In this document: positions 31,371 through 46,300 of the stretch, in pieces
Numbering within the stretch: position 1 is the first letter of the stretch
How the letters are laid out: the number at the start of each line of letters is the position of its first letter
Assembly (NCBI GenBank): GCA_947396885.1
Contig: OX377206.1
Span: 11,276,778 to 11,340,777 of the forward strand
Reading direction: 5' to 3'
Length of the DNA stretch: 64,000 bases
Source: Heligmosomoides polygyrus polygyrus
Taxonomy: Eukaryota > Nematoda > Chromadorea > Rhabditida > Heligmosomidae
Program-made: the position numbers and the translations under genes
The notes under the pieces: model-generated
What the model saw: only the letters and a program-made list of their open reading frames with translations
The model's database searches: none
What the model was told of the DNA's origin: nothing

Positions 31371-34300
31371 AGAGCACAGAGCAGTACTACGAGCATGAGG
31401 TCGAGTCCCGTAGAGCGAAGTTGAAGGGCACAACGTGGTAGTTTTGACGAATTTAGCGAACAAGAGCGAGCGAACGGTGCAAGCTAACTTAGACTGAGCA
31501 CAGACGACCTGACAACGAAGAAGATCTCACAGGAGCAGCCTTGAAAAAACATCAGAGGCATCAGAGCAGTACCGAAACTGGAGAAGACCAATCCTACAGC
31601 ACACAACAGAACACGAGCTGGAGTCGCTGCCCCAGAGAGCACCATAGAGCACAAGCGAAGAGCAGTAGGCAGTAGTTTTGAAGATTTTGAGCAGTGAAAC
31701 GGAGCAGACTACTTGATCCTGAGCCGAAATCCACACAGACAGCACCGAAGAGAGCAGCACCAGTCCTACATACAAAACCCCCTGCCAACAGAGCACAGAG
31801 CAGTACTACGAGCATGAGGTCGAGTCCCGTAGAGCGAAGTTGAAGGGCACAACGTGGTAGTTCTGACGAGTTTAGCGAACAAGAGCGAGCGAACGGTGCA
31901 AGCCAACTTAGACTGAGCACAGACGGCCTGACAACGAAGAAAATCTCATAGGAGCAGCCTTGAAAAAACATCAGAGGCATCAGAGCAGTACCGAAACTGG
32001 AGAAGACCAATCCTACAGTACACAACAGAACACGAGCTGGAGTCGCTGCCCCAGAGAGCACCATAGAGCACAAGCGAAGAGCAGTAGGCAGTAGTTTTGA
32101 AGATTTTGAGCAGTGAAACGGAGCAGACTACTTGATCCTGAGCCGAAATCCACACAGACAGCACCGAAGAGAGCAGCACCAGTCCTACATACAAAACCCC
32201 CTGCCAACAGAGCACAGAGCAGTACTACGAGCATGAGGTCGAGTCCCGTAGAGCGAAGTTGAAGGGCACAACGTGGTAGTTCTGACGAGTTTAGCGAACA
32301 AGAGCGAGCGAACGGTGCAAGCCAACTTAGACTGAGCACAGACGACCTGACAACGAAGAAAATCTCATAGGAGCAGCCTTGAAAAAACATCAGAGGCATC
32401 AGAGCAGCACCGAAACTGGAGAAGACCAATCCTACAGCACACAACAGAACACGAGCTGGAGTCGCTGCCCCAGAGAGCACCATAGAGCACAAGCGAAGAG
32501 CAGTAGGCAGTAGTTTTGAAGATTTTGAGCAGTGAAACGGAGCAGACTACTTGATCCTGAGCCGAAATCCACACAGACAGCAGCGAAGAGAGCAGCACCA
32601 GTCCTAAATACAAAACCCCCTGCCAACAGAGCACAGAGCAGTACTACGAGCATGAGGTCGAGTCCCGTAGAGCGAAGTTGAAGGGCACAACGTGGTAGTT
32701 CTGACGAGTTTAGCGAACAAGAGCGAGCGAACGGTGCAAGCCAACTTAGACTGAGCACAGACGACCTGACAACGAAGAAAATCTCATAGGAGCAGCCTTG
32801 AAAAAACATCAGAGGCATCAGAGCAGTACCGAAACTGGAGAAGACCAATCCTACAGCACACAACAGAACACGAGCTGGAGTCGCTGCCCCAGAGAGCACC
32901 ATAGAGCACAAGCAAAGAGCAGTAGGCAGTAGTTTTGAAGATTTTGAGCAGTGAAACGGAGCAGACTACTTGATCTTGAGCCGAAATCCACACAGACAGC
33001 ACCGAAGAGAGCAGCACCAGTCCTACATACAAAACCCCCTGCCAACAGAGCACAGAGCAGTACTACGAGCATGAGGTCGAGTCCCGTAGAGCGAAGTTGA
33101 AGGGCACAACGTGGTAGTTCTGACGAGTTTAGCGAACAAGAGCGAGCGAACGGTGCAAGCCAACTTAGACTGAGCACAGACGACCTGACAACGAAGAAGA
33201 TCTCACAGGAGCAGCCTTGAAAAAACATCAGAGGCATCAGAGCAGTACCGAAACTGGAGAAGACCAATCCTACAGCACACAACAGAACACGAGCTGGAGT
33301 CGCTGCCCCAGAGAGCACCATAGAGCACAAGCGAAGAGCAGTAGGCAGTAGTTTTGAAGATTTTGAGCAGTGAAACGGAGCAGACTACTTGATCCTGAGC
33401 CGAAATCCACACAGACAGCACCGAAGAGAGCAGCACCAGTCCTACATACAAAACCCCCTGCCAACAGAGCACAGAGCAGTACTACGAGCATGAGGTCGAG
33501 TCCCGTAGAGCGAAGTTGAAGGGCACAACGTGGTAGTTCTGACGAGTTTAGCGAACAAGAGCGAGCGAACGGTGCAAGCCAACTTAGACTGAGCACAGAC
33601 GACCTGACAACGAAGAAGATCTCACAGGAGCAGCCTTGAAAAAACATCAGAGGCATCAGAGCAGTACCGAAACTGGAGAAGACCAATCCTACAGCACACA
33701 ACAGAACACGAGCTGGAGTCGCTGCCCCAGAGAGCACCATAGAGCACAAGCGAAGAGCAGTAGGCAGTAGTTTTGAAGATTTTGAGCAGTGAAACGGAGC
33801 AGACTACTTGATCCTGAGCCGAAATCCACACAGACAGCACCGAAGAGAGCAGCACCAGTCCTACATACAAAACCCCCTGCCAACAGAGCACAGAGCAGTA
33901 CTACGAGCATGAGGTCGAGTCCCGTAGAGCGAAGTTGAAGGGCACAACGTGGTAGTTCTGACGAGTTTAGCGAACAAGAGCGAGCGAACGGTGCAACCCA
34001 ACTTAGACTGAGCACAGACGACCTGACAACGAAGAAGATCTCACAGGAGCAGCCTTGAAAACATCAGAGGCATCAGAGCAGTACCGAAACTGGAGAAGAC
34101 CAATCCTACAGCACACAACAGAACACGAGCTGGAGTCGCTGCCCCAGAGAGCACCATAGAGCACAAGTGAAGAGCAGTAGGCAGTAGTTTTGAAGATTTT
34201 GAGCAGTGAAACGGAGCAGACTACTTGATCCTGGGCCGAAATCCACACAGACAGCACCGAAGAGAGCAGCACCAGTCCTACATACAAAACCCCCTGCCAA

Positions 34301-37300
34301 CAGAGCACAGAGCAGTACTACGAGCATGAGGTCGAGTCCCGTAGAGCGAAGTTGAAGGGCACAACGTGGTAGTTCTGACGAGTTTAGCGAACAAGAGCGA
34401 GCGAACGGTGCAAGCCAACTTAGACTGAGCACAGACGACCTGACAACGAAGAAAATCTCATAGGAGCAGCCTTGAAAAAACATCAGAGGCATCAGAGCAG
34501 CACCGAAACTGGAGAAGACCAATCCTACAGCACACAACAGAACACGAGCTGGAGTCGCTGCCCCAGAGAGCACCATAGAGCACAAGCGAAGAGCAGTAGG
34601 CAGTAGTTTTGAAGATTTTGAGCAGTGAAACGGAGCAGACTACTTGATCCTGAGCCGAAATCCACACAGACAGCAGCGAAGAGAGCAGCACCAGTCCTAA
34701 ATACAAAACCCCCTGCCAACAGAGCACAGAGCAGTACTACGAGCATGAGGTCGAGTCCCGTAGAGCGAAGTTGAAGGGCACAACGTGGTAGTTCTGACGA
34801 GTTTAGCGAACAAGAGCGAGCGAACGGTGCAAGCCAACTTAGACTGAGCACAGACGACCTGACAACGAAGAAAATCTCATAGGAGCAGCCTTGAAAAAAC
34901 ATCAGAGGCATCAGAGCAGTACCGAAACTGGAGAAGACCAATCCTACAGCACACAACAGAACACGAGCTGGAGTCGCTGCCCCAGAGAGCACCATAGAGC
35001 ACAAGCAAAGAGCAGTAGGCAGTAGTTTTGAAGATTTTGAGCAGTGAAACGGAGCAGACTACTTGATCTTGAGCCGAAATCCACACAGACAGCACCGAAG
35101 AGAGCAGCACCAGTCCTACATACAAAACCCCCTGCCAACAGAGCACAGAGCAGTACTACGAGCATGAGGTCGAGTCCCGTAGAGCGAAGTTGAAGGGCAC
35201 AACGTGGTAGTTCTGACGAGTTTAGCGAACAAGAGCGAGCGAACGGTGCAAGCCAACTTAGACTGAGCACAGACGACCTGACAACGAAGAAGATCTCACA
35301 GGAGCAGCCTTGAAAAAACATCAGAGGCATCAGAGCAGTACCGAAACTGGAGAAGACCAATCCTACAGCACACAACAGAACACGAGCTGGAGTCGCTGCC
35401 CCAGAGAGCACCATAGAGCACAAGCGAAGAGCAGTAGGCAGTAGTTTTGAAGATTTTGAGCAGTGAAACGGAGCAGACTACTTGATCCTGAGCCGAAATC
35501 CACACAGACAGCACCGAAGAGAGCAGCACCAGTCCTACATACAAAACCCCCTGCCAACAGAGCACAGAGCAGTACTACGAGCATGAGGTCGAGTCCCGTA
35601 GAGCGAAGTTGAAGGGCACAACGTGGTAGTTCTGACGAGTTTAGCGAACAAGAGCGAGCGAACGGTGCAAGCCAACTTAGACTGAGCACAGACGACCTGA
35701 CAACGAAGAAGATCTCACAGGAGCAGCCTTGAAAAAACATCAGAGGCATCAGAGCAGTACCGAAACTGGAGAAGACCAATCCTACAGCACACAACAGAAC
35801 ACGAGCTGGAGTCGCTGCCCCAGAGAGCACCATAGAGCACAAGCGAAGAGCAGTAGGCAGTAGTTTTGAAGATTTTGAGCAGTGAAACGGAGCAGACTAC
35901 TTGATCCTGAGCCGAAATCCACACAGACAGCACCGAAGAGAGCAGCACCAGTCCTACATACAAAACCCCCTGCCAACAGAGCACAGAGCAGTACTACGAG
36001 CATGAGGTCGAGTCCCGTAGAGCGAAGTTGAAGGGCACAACGTGGTAGTTCTGACGAGTTTAGCGAACAAGAGCGAGCGAACGGTGCAACCCAACTTAGA
36101 CTGAGCACAGACGACCTGACAACGAAGAAGATCTCACAGGAGCAGCCTTGAAAAAACATCAGAGGCATCAGAGCAGTACCGAAACTGGAGAAGACCAATC
36201 CTACAGCACACAACAGAACACGAGCTGGAGTCGCTGCCCCAGAGAGCACCATAGAGCACAAGTGAAGAGCAGTAGGCAGTAGTTTTGAAGATTTTGAGCA
36301 GTGAAACGGAGCAGACTACTTGATCCTGGGCCGAAATCCACACAGACAGCACCGAAGAGAGCAGCACCAGTCCTACATACAAAACCCCCTGCCAACAGAG
36401 CACAGAGCAGTACTACGAGCATGAGGTCGAGTCCCGTAGAGCGAAGTTGAAGGGCACAACGTGGTAGTTCTGACGAGTTTAGCGAACAAGAGCGAGCGAA
36501 CGGTGCAAGCCAACTTAGACTGAGCACAGACGACCTGACAACGAAGAAAATCTCATAGGAGCAGCCTTGAAAAAACATCAGAGGCATCAGAGCAGCACCG
36601 AAACTGGAGAAGACCAATCCTACAGCACACAACAGAACACGAGCTGGAGTCGCTGCCCCAGAGAGCACCATAGAGCACAAGCGAAGAGCAGTAGGCAGTA
36701 GTTTTGAAGATTTTGAGCAGTGAAACGGAGCAGACTACTTGATCCTGAGCCGAAATCCACACAGACAGCAGCGAAGAGAGCAGCACCAGTCCTAAATACA
36801 AAACCCCCTGCCAACAGAGCACAGAGCAGTACTACGAGCATGAGGTCGAGTCCCGTAGAGCGAAGTTGAAGGGCACAACGTGGTAGTTCTGACGAGTTTA
36901 GCGAACAAGAGCGAGCGAACGGTGCAAGCCAACTTAGACTGAGCACAGACGACCTGACAACGAAGAAAATCTCATAGGAGCAGCCTTGAAAAAACATCAG
37001 AGGCATCAGAGCAGTACCGAAACTGGAGAAGACCAATCCTACAGTACACAACAGAACACGAGCTGGAGTCGCTGCCCCAGAGAGCACCATAGAGCACAAG
37101 CGAAGAGCAGTAGGCAGTAGTTTTGAAGATTTTGAGCAGTGAAACGGAGCAGACTACTTGATCCTGAGCCGAAATCCACACAGACAGCACCGAAGAGAGC
37201 AGCACCAGTCCTACATACAAAACCCCCTGCCAACAGAGCACAGAGCAGTACTACGAGCATGAGGTCGAGTCCCGTAGAGCGAAGTTGAAGGGCACAACGT

Positions 37301-40300
37301 GGTAGTTCTGACGAGTTTAGCGAACAAGAGCGAGCGAACGGTGCAAGCCAACTTAGACTGAGCACAGACGACCTGACAACGAAGAAAATCTCATAGGAGC
37401 AGCCTTGAAAAAACATCAGAGGCATCAGAGCAGCACCGAAACTGGAGAAGACCAATCCTACAGCACACAACAGAATACGAGCTGGAGTCGCTGCCCCAGA
37501 GAGCACCATAGAGCACAAGCGAAGAGCAGTAGGCAGTAGTTTTGAAGACTTTGAGCAGTGAAACGGAGCAGACTACTTGATCCTGAGCCGAAATCCACAC
37601 AGACAGCACCGAAGAGAGCAGCACCAGTCCTACATACAAAACCCCCTGCCAACAGAGCACAGAGCAGTACTACGAGCATGAGGTCGAGTCCCGTAGAGCG
37701 AAGTTGAAGGGCACAACGTGGTAGTTCTGACGAGTTTAGCAAACAAGAGCGAGCGAACGGTGCAAGCCAACTTAGACTGAGCACAGACGACCTGACAACG
37801 AAGAAGATCTCACAGGAGCAGCCTTGAAAAAACATCAGAGGCATCAGAGCAGTACCGAAACTGGAGAAGACCAATCCTACAGCACACAACAGAACACGAG
37901 CTGGAGTCGCTGCCCCAGAGAGCACCATAGAGCACAAGCGAAGAGCAGTAGGCAGTAGTTTTGAAGATTTTGAGCAGTGAAACGGAGCAGACTACTTGAT
38001 CCTGAGCCGAAATCCACACAGACAGCACCGAAGAGAGCAGCACCAGTCCTACATACAAAACCCCCTGCCAACAGAGCACAGAGCAGTACTACGAGCATGA
38101 GGTCGAGTCCCGTAGAGCGAAGTTGAAGGGCACAACGTGGTAGTTCTGACGAGTTTAGCGAACAAGAGCGAGCGAACGGTGCAAGCCAACTTAGACTGAG
38201 CACAGACGACCTGACAACGAAGAAAATCTCATAGGAGCAGCCTTGAAAAAACATCAGAGGCATCAGAGCAGTACCGAAACTGGAGAAGACCAATCCTACA
38301 GCACACAACAGAACACGAGCTGGAGTCGCTGCCCCAGAGAGCACCATAGAGCACAAGCGAAGAGCAGTAGGCAGTAGTTTTGAAGATTTTGAGCAGTGAA
38401 ACGGAGCAGACTACTTGATCCTGAGCCGAAATCCACACAGACAGCACCGAAGAGAGCAGCACCAGTCCTACATACAAAACCCCCTGCCAACAGAGCACAG
38501 AGCAGTACTACGAGCATGAGGTCGAGTCCCGTAGAGCGAAGTTGAAGGGCACAACGTGGTAGTTCTGACGAGTTTAGCGAACAAGAGCGAGCGAACGGTG
38601 CAAGCCAACTTAGACTGAGCACAGACGACCTGACAACGAAGAAAATCTCATAGGAGCAGCCTTGAAAAAACATCAGAGGCATCAGAGCAGTACCGAAACT
38701 GGAGAAGACCAATCCTACAGCACACAACAGAACACGAGCTGGAGTCGCTGCCCCAGAGAGCACCATAGAGCACAAGCGAAGAGCAGTAGGCAGTAGTTTT
38801 GAAGATTTTGAGCAGTGAAACGGAGCAGACTACTTGATCCTGAGCCGAAATCCACACAGACAGCACCGAAGAGAGCAGCACCAGTCCTACATACAAAACC
38901 CCCTGCCAACAGAGCACAGAGCAGTACTACGAGCATGAGGTCGAGTCCCGTAGAGCGAAGTTGAAGGGCACAACGTGGTAGTTCTGACGAGTTTAGCGAA
39001 CAAGAGCGAGCGAACGGTGCAAGCCAACTTAGACTGAGCACAGACGACCTGACAACGAAGAAGATCTCATAGGAGCAGCCTTGAAAAAACATCAGAGGCA
39101 TCAGAGCAGTACCGAAACTGGAGAATACCAATCCTACAGTACACAACAGAACACGAGCTGGAGTCGCTGCCCCAGAGTGCACCATAGAGCACAAGCGAAG
39201 AGCAGTAGGCAGTAGTTTTGAAGATTTTGAGCAGTGAAACGGAGCAGACTACTTGATCCTGAGCCGAAATCCACACAGACAGCACCGAAGAGAGCAGCAC
39301 CAGTCCTACATACAAAACCCCCTGCCAACAGAGCACAGAGCAGTACTACGAGCATGAGGTCGAGTCCCGTAGAGCGAAGTTGAAGGGCACAACGTGGTAG
39401 TTCTGACGAGTTTAGCGAACAAGAGCGAGCGAACGGTGCAACCCAACTTAGACTGAGCACAGACGACCTGACAACGAAGAAGATCTCACAGGAGCAGCCT
39501 TGAAAAAACATCAGAGGCATCAGAGCAGTACCGAAACTGGAGAAGACCAATCCTACAGCACACAACAGAACACGAGCTGGAGTCGCTGCCCCAGAGAGCA
39601 CCATAGAGCACAAGCGAAGAGCAGTAGGCAGTAGTTTTGAAGATTTTGAGCAGTGAAACGGAGCAGACTACTTGATCCTGAGCCGAAATCCACACAGACA
39701 GCACCGAAGAGAGCAGCACCAGTCCTAAATACAAAACCCCCTGCCAACAGAGCACAGAGCAGTACTACGAGCATGAGGTCGAGTCCCGTAGAGCGAAGTT
39801 GAAGGGCACAACGTGGTAGTTCTGACGAGTTTAGCGAACAAGAGCGAGCGAACGGTGCAAGCCAACTTAGACTGAGCACAGACGACCTGACAACGAAGAA
39901 AATCTCATAGGAGCAGCCTTGAAAAAACATCAGAGGCATCAGAGCAGTACCGAAACTGGAGAAGACCAATCCTACAGCACACAACAGAACACGAGCTGGA
40001 GTCGCTGCCCCAGAGAGCACCATAGAGCACAAGCGAAGAGCAGTAGGCAGTAGTTTTGAAGATTTTGAGCAGTGAAACGGAGCAGACTTCTTGATCCTGA
40101 GCCGAAATCCACACAGAGAGCACCGAAGAGAGCAGCACCAGTCCTACATACAAAACCCCCTGCCAACAGAGCACAGAGCAGTACTACGAGCATGAGGTCG
40201 AGTCCCGTAGAGCGAAGTTGAAGGGCACAACGTGGTAGTTCTGACGAGTTTAGCGAACAAGAGCGAGCGAACGGTGCAAGCCAACTTAGACTGAGCACAG

Positions 40301-43300
40301 ACGACCTGACAACGAAGAAAATCTCATAGGAGCAGCCTTGAAAAAACATCAGAGGCATCAGAGCAGTACCGAAACTGGAGAAGACCAATCCTACAGCACA
40401 CAACAGAACACGAGCTGGAGTCGCTGCCCCAGAGAGCACCATAGAGCACAAGCGAAGAGCAGTAGGCAGTAGTTTTGAAGATTTTGAGCAGTGAAACGGA
40501 GCAGACTTCTTGATCCTGAGCCGAAATCCACACAGAGAGCACCGAAGAGAGCAGCACCAGTCCTACATACAAAACCCCCTGCCAACAGAGCACAGAGCAG
40601 TACTACGAGCATGAGGTCGAGTCCCGTAGAGCGAAGTTGAAGGGCACAACGTGGTAGTTCTGACGAGTTTAGAGAACAAGAGCGAGCGAACGGTGCAAGC
40701 CAACTTAGACTGAGCACAGACGACCTGACAACGAAGAAAATCTCATAGGAGCAGCCTTGAAAAAACATCAGAGGCATCAGAGCAGTACCGAAACTGGAGA
40801 AGACCAATCCTACAGCACACAACAGAACACGAGCTGGAGTCGCTGCCCCAGAGAGCACCATAGAGCACAAGCGAAGAGCAGTAGGCAGTAGTTTTGAAGA
40901 TTTTGAGCAGTGAAACGGAGCAGACTTCTTGATCCTGAGCCGAAATCCACACAGACAGCACCGAAGAGAGCAGCACCAGTCCTACATACAAAACCCCCTG
41001 CCAACAGAGCACAGAGCAGTACTACGAGCATGAGGTCGAGTCCCGTAGAGCGAAGTTGAAGGGCACAACGTGGTAGTTCTGACGAGTTTAGCGAACAAGA
41101 GCGAGCGAACGGTGCAAGCCAACTTAGACTGAGCACAGACGACCTGACAACGAAGAAAATCTCATAGGAGCAGCCTTGAAAAAACATCAGAGGCATCAGA
41201 GCAGTACCGAAACTGGAGAAGACCAATCCTACAGCACACAACAGAACACGAGCTGGAGTCGCTGCCCCAGAGAGCACCATAGAGCACAAGCGAAGAGCAG
41301 TAGGCAGTAGTTTTGAAGATTTTGAGCAGTGAAACGGAGCAGACTTCTTGATCCTGAGCCGAAATCCACACAGACAGCACCGAAGAGAGCAGCACCAGTC
41401 CTACATACAAAACCCCCTGCCAACAGAGCACAGAGCAGTACTACGAGCATGAGGTCGAGTCCCGTAGAGCGAAGTTGAAGGGCACAACGTGGTAGTTCTG
41501 ACGAGTTTAGCGAACAAGAGCGAGCGAACGGTGCAAGCCAACTTAGACTGAGCACAGACGACCTGACAACGAAGAAAATCTCATAGGAGCAGCCTTGAAA
41601 AAACATCAGAGGCATCAGAGCAGTACCGAAACTGGAGAAGACCAATCCTACAGCACACAACAGAACACGAGCTGGAGTCGCTGCCCCAGAGAGCACCATA
41701 GAGCACAAGCGAAGAGCAGTAGGCAGTAGTTTTGAAGATTTTGAGCAGTGAAACGGAGCAGACTTCTTGATCCTGAGCCGAAATCCACACAGACAGCACC
41801 GAAGAGAGCAGCACCAGTCCTACATACAAAACCCCCTGCCAACAGAGCACAGAGCAGTACTACGAGCATGAGGTCGAGTCCCGTAGAGCGAAGTTGAAGG
41901 GCACAACGTGGTAGTTCTGACGAGTTTAGCGAACAAGAGCGAGCGAACGGTGCAAGCCAACTTAGACTGAGCACAGACGACCTGACAACGAAGAAAATCT
42001 CATAGGAGCAGCCTTGAAAAAACATCAGAGGCATCAGAGCAGTACCGAAACTGGAGAAGACCAATCCTACAGCACACAACAGAACACGAGCTGGAGTCGC
42101 TGCCCCAGAGAGCACCATAGAGCACAAGCGAAGAGCAGTAGGCAGTAGTTTTGAAGATTTTGAGCAGTGAAACGGAGCAGACTTCTTGATCCTGAGCCGA
42201 AATCCACACAGACAGCACCGAAGAGAGCAGCACCAGTCCTACATACAAAACCCCCTGCCAACAGAGCACAGAGCAGTACTACGAGCATGAGGTCGAGTCC
42301 CGTAGAGCGAAGTTGAAGGGCACAACGTGGTAGTTCTGACGAGTTTAGCGAACAAGAGCGAGCGAACGGTGCAAGCCAACTTAGACTGAGCACAGACGAC
42401 CTGACAACGAAGAAAATCTCATAGGAGCAGCCTTGAAAAAACATCAGAGGCATCAGAGCAGTACCGAAACTGGAGAAGACCAATCCTACAGCACACAACA
42501 GAACACGAGCTGGAGTCGCTGCCCCAGAGAGCACCATAGAGCACAAGCGAAGAGCAGTAGGCAGTAGTTTTAAAGATTTTGAGCAGTGAAACGGAGCAGA
42601 CTTCTTGATCCTGAGCCGAAATCCACACAGACAGCACCGAAGAGAGCAGCACCAGTCCTACATACAAAACCCCCTGCCAACAGAGCACAGAGCAGTACTA
42701 CGAGCATGAGGTCGAGTCCCGTAGAGCGAAGTTGAAGGGCACAACGTGGTAGTTCTGACGAGTTTAGCGAACAAGAGCGAGCGAACGGTGCAAGCCAACT
42801 TAGACTGAGCACAGACGACCTGACAACGAAGAAAATCTCATAGAAGCAGCCTTGAAAAAACATCAGAGGCATCAGAGCAGTACCGAAACTGGAGAAGACC
42901 AATCCTACAGTACACAACAGAACACGAGCTGGAGTCGCTGCCCCAGAGAGCACCATAGAGCACAAGCGAAGAGCAGTAGGCAGTAGTTTTGAAGATTTTG
43001 AGCAGTGAAACGGAGCAGACTACTTGATCCTGAGCCGAAATCCACACAGACAGCACCGAAGAGAGCAGCACCAGTCCTACATACAAAACCCCCTGCCAAC
43101 AGAGCACAGAGCAGTACTACGAGCATGAGGTCGAGTCCCGTAGAGCGAAGTTGAAGGGCACAACGTGGTAGTTCTGACGAGTTTAGCGAACAAGAGCGAG
43201 CGAACGGTGCAAGCCAACTTAGACTGAGCACAGACGACCTGACAACGAAGAAAATCTCATAGGAGCAGCCTTGAAAAAACATCAGAGGCATCAGAGCAGT

Positions 43301-46300
43301 ACCGAAACTGGAGAAGACCAATCCTACAGCACACAACAGAACACGAGCTGGAGTCGCTGCCCCAGAGAGCACCATAGAGCACAAGCGAAGAGCAGTAGGC
43401 AGTAGTTTTGAAGATTTTGAGCAGTGAAACGGAGCAGACTTCTTGATCCTGAGCCGAAATCCACACAGAGAGCACCGAAGAGAGCAGCACCAGTCCTACA
43501 TACAAAACCCCCTGCCAACAGAGCACAGAGCAGTACTACGAGCATGAGGTCGAGTCCCGTAGAGCGAAGTTGAAGGGCACAACGTGGTAGTTCTGACGAG
43601 TTTAGCGAACAAGAGCGAGCGAACGGTGCAAGCCAACTTAGACTGAGCACAGACGACCTGACAACGAAGAAAATCTCATAGGAGCAGCCTTGAAAAAACA
43701 TCAGAGGCATCAGAGCAGTACCGAAACTGGAGAAGACCAATCCTACAGCACACAACAGAACACGAGCTGGAGTCGCTGCCCCAGAGAGCACCATAGAGCA
43801 CAAGCGAAGAGCAGTAGGCAGTAGTTTTGAAGATTTTGAGCAGTGAAACGGAGCAGACTTCTTGATCCTGAGCCGAAATCCACACAGACAGCACCGAAGA
43901 GAGCAGCACCAGTCCTACATACAAAACCCCCTGCCAACAGAGCACAGAGCAGTACTACGAGCATGAGGTCGAGTCCCGTAGAGCGAAGTTGAAGGGCACA
44001 ACGTGGTAGTTCTGACGAGTTTAGCGAACAAGAGCGAGCGAACGGTGCAAGCCAACTTAGACTGAGCACAGACGACCTGACAACGAAGAAAATCTCATAG
44101 GAGCAGCCTTGAAAAAACATCAGAGGCATCAGAGCAGTACCGAAACTGGAGAAGACCAATCCTACAGCACACAACAGAACACGAGCTGGAGTCGCTGCCC
44201 CAGAGAGCACCATAGAGCACAAGCGAAGAGCAGTAGGCAGTAGTTTTGAAGATTTTGAGCAGTGAAACGGAGCAGACTTCTTGATCCTGAGCCGAAATCC
44301 ACACAGACAGCACCGAAGAGAGCAGCACCAGTCCTACATACAAAACCCCCTGCCAACAGAGCACAGAGCAGTACTACGAGCATGAGGTCGAGTCCCGTAG
44401 AGCGAAGTTGAAGGGCACAACGTGGTAGTTCTGACGAGTTTAGCGAACAAGAGCGAGCGAACGGTGCAATCCAACTTAGACTGAGCACAGACGACCTGAC
44501 AACGAAGAAAATCTCATAGAAGCAGCCTTGAAAAAACATCAGAGGCATCAGAGCAGTACCGAAACTGGAGAAGACCAATCCTACAGTACACAACAGAACA
44601 CGAGCTGGAGTCGCTGCCCCAGAGAGCACCATAGAGCACAAGCGAAGAGCAGTAGGCAGTAGTTTTGAAGATTTTGAGCAGTGAAACGGAGCAGACTACT
44701 TGATCCTGAGCCGAAATCCACACAGACAGCACCGAAGAGAGCAGCACCAGTCCTACATACAAAACCCCCTGCCAACAGAGCACAGAGCAGTACTACGAGC
44801 ATGAGGTCGAGTCCCGTAGAGCGAAGTTGAAGGGCACAACGTGGTAGTTCTGACGAGTTTAGCGAACAAGAGCGAGCGAACGGTGCAAGCCAACTTAGAC
44901 TGAGCACAGACGACCTGACAACGAAGAAAATCTCATAGGAGCAGCCTTGAAAAAACATCAGAGGCATCAGAGCAGTACCGAAACTGGAGAAGACCAATCC
45001 TACAGCACACAACAGAACACGAGCTGGAGTCGCTGCCCCAGAGAGCACCATAGAGCACAAGCGAAGAGCAGTAGGCAGTAGTTTTGAAGATTTTGAGCAG
45101 TGAAACGGAGCAGACTTCTTGATCCTGAGCCGAAATCCACACAGACAGCACCGAAGAGAGCAGCACCAGTCCTACATACAAAACCCCCTGCCAACAGAGC
45201 ACAGAGCAGTACTACGAGCATGAGGTCGAGTCCCGTAGAGCGAAGTTGAAGGGCACAACGTGGTAGTTCTGACGAGTTTAGCGAACAAGAGCGAGCGAAC
45301 GGTGCAAGCCAACTTAGACTGAGCACAGACGACCTGACAACGAAGAAAATCTCATAGGAGCAGCCTTGAAAAAACATCAGAGGCATCAGAGCAGTACCGA
45401 AACTGGAGAAGACCAATCCTACAGCACACAACAGAACACGAGCTGGAGTCGCTGCCCCAGAGAGCACCATAGAGCACAAGCGAAGAGCAGTAGGCAGTAG
45501 TTTTGAAGATTTTGAGCAGTGAAACGGAGCAGACTTCTTGATCCTGAGCCGAAATCCACACAGACAGCACCGAAGAGAGCAGCACCAGTCCTACATACAA
45601 AACCCCCTGCCAACAGAGCACAGAGCAGTACTACGAGCATGAGGTCGAGTCCCGTAGAGCGAAGTTGAAGGGCACAACGTGGTAGTTCTGACGAGTTTAG
45701 CGAACAAGAGCGAGCGAACGGTGCAAGCCAACTTAGACTGAGCACAGACGACCTGACAACGAAGAAAATCTCATAGAAGCAGCCTTGAAAAAACATCAGA
45801 GGCATCAGAGCAGTACCGAAACTGGAGAAGACCAATCCTACAGTACACAACAGAACACGAGCTGGAGTCGCTGCCCCAGAGAGCACCATAGAGCACAAGC
45901 GAAGAGCAGTAGGCAGTAGTTTTGAAGATTTTGAGCAGTGAAACGGAGCAGACTACTTGATCCTGAGCCGAAATCCACACAGACAGCACCGAAGAGAGCA
46001 GCACCAGTCCTACATACAAAACCCCCTGCCAACAGAGCACAGAGCAGTACTACGAGCATGAGGTCGAGTCCCGTAGAGCGAAGTTGAAGGGCACAACGTG
46101 GTAGTTCTGACGAGTTTAGCGAACAAGAGCGAGCGAACGGTGCAAGCCAACTTAGACTGAGCACAGACGACCTGACAACGAAGAAAATCTCATAGGAGCA
46201 GCCTTGAAAAAACATCAGAGGCATCAGAGCAGTACCGAAACTGGAGAAGACCAATCCTACAGCACACAACAGAACACGAGCTGGAGTCGCTGCCCCAGAG

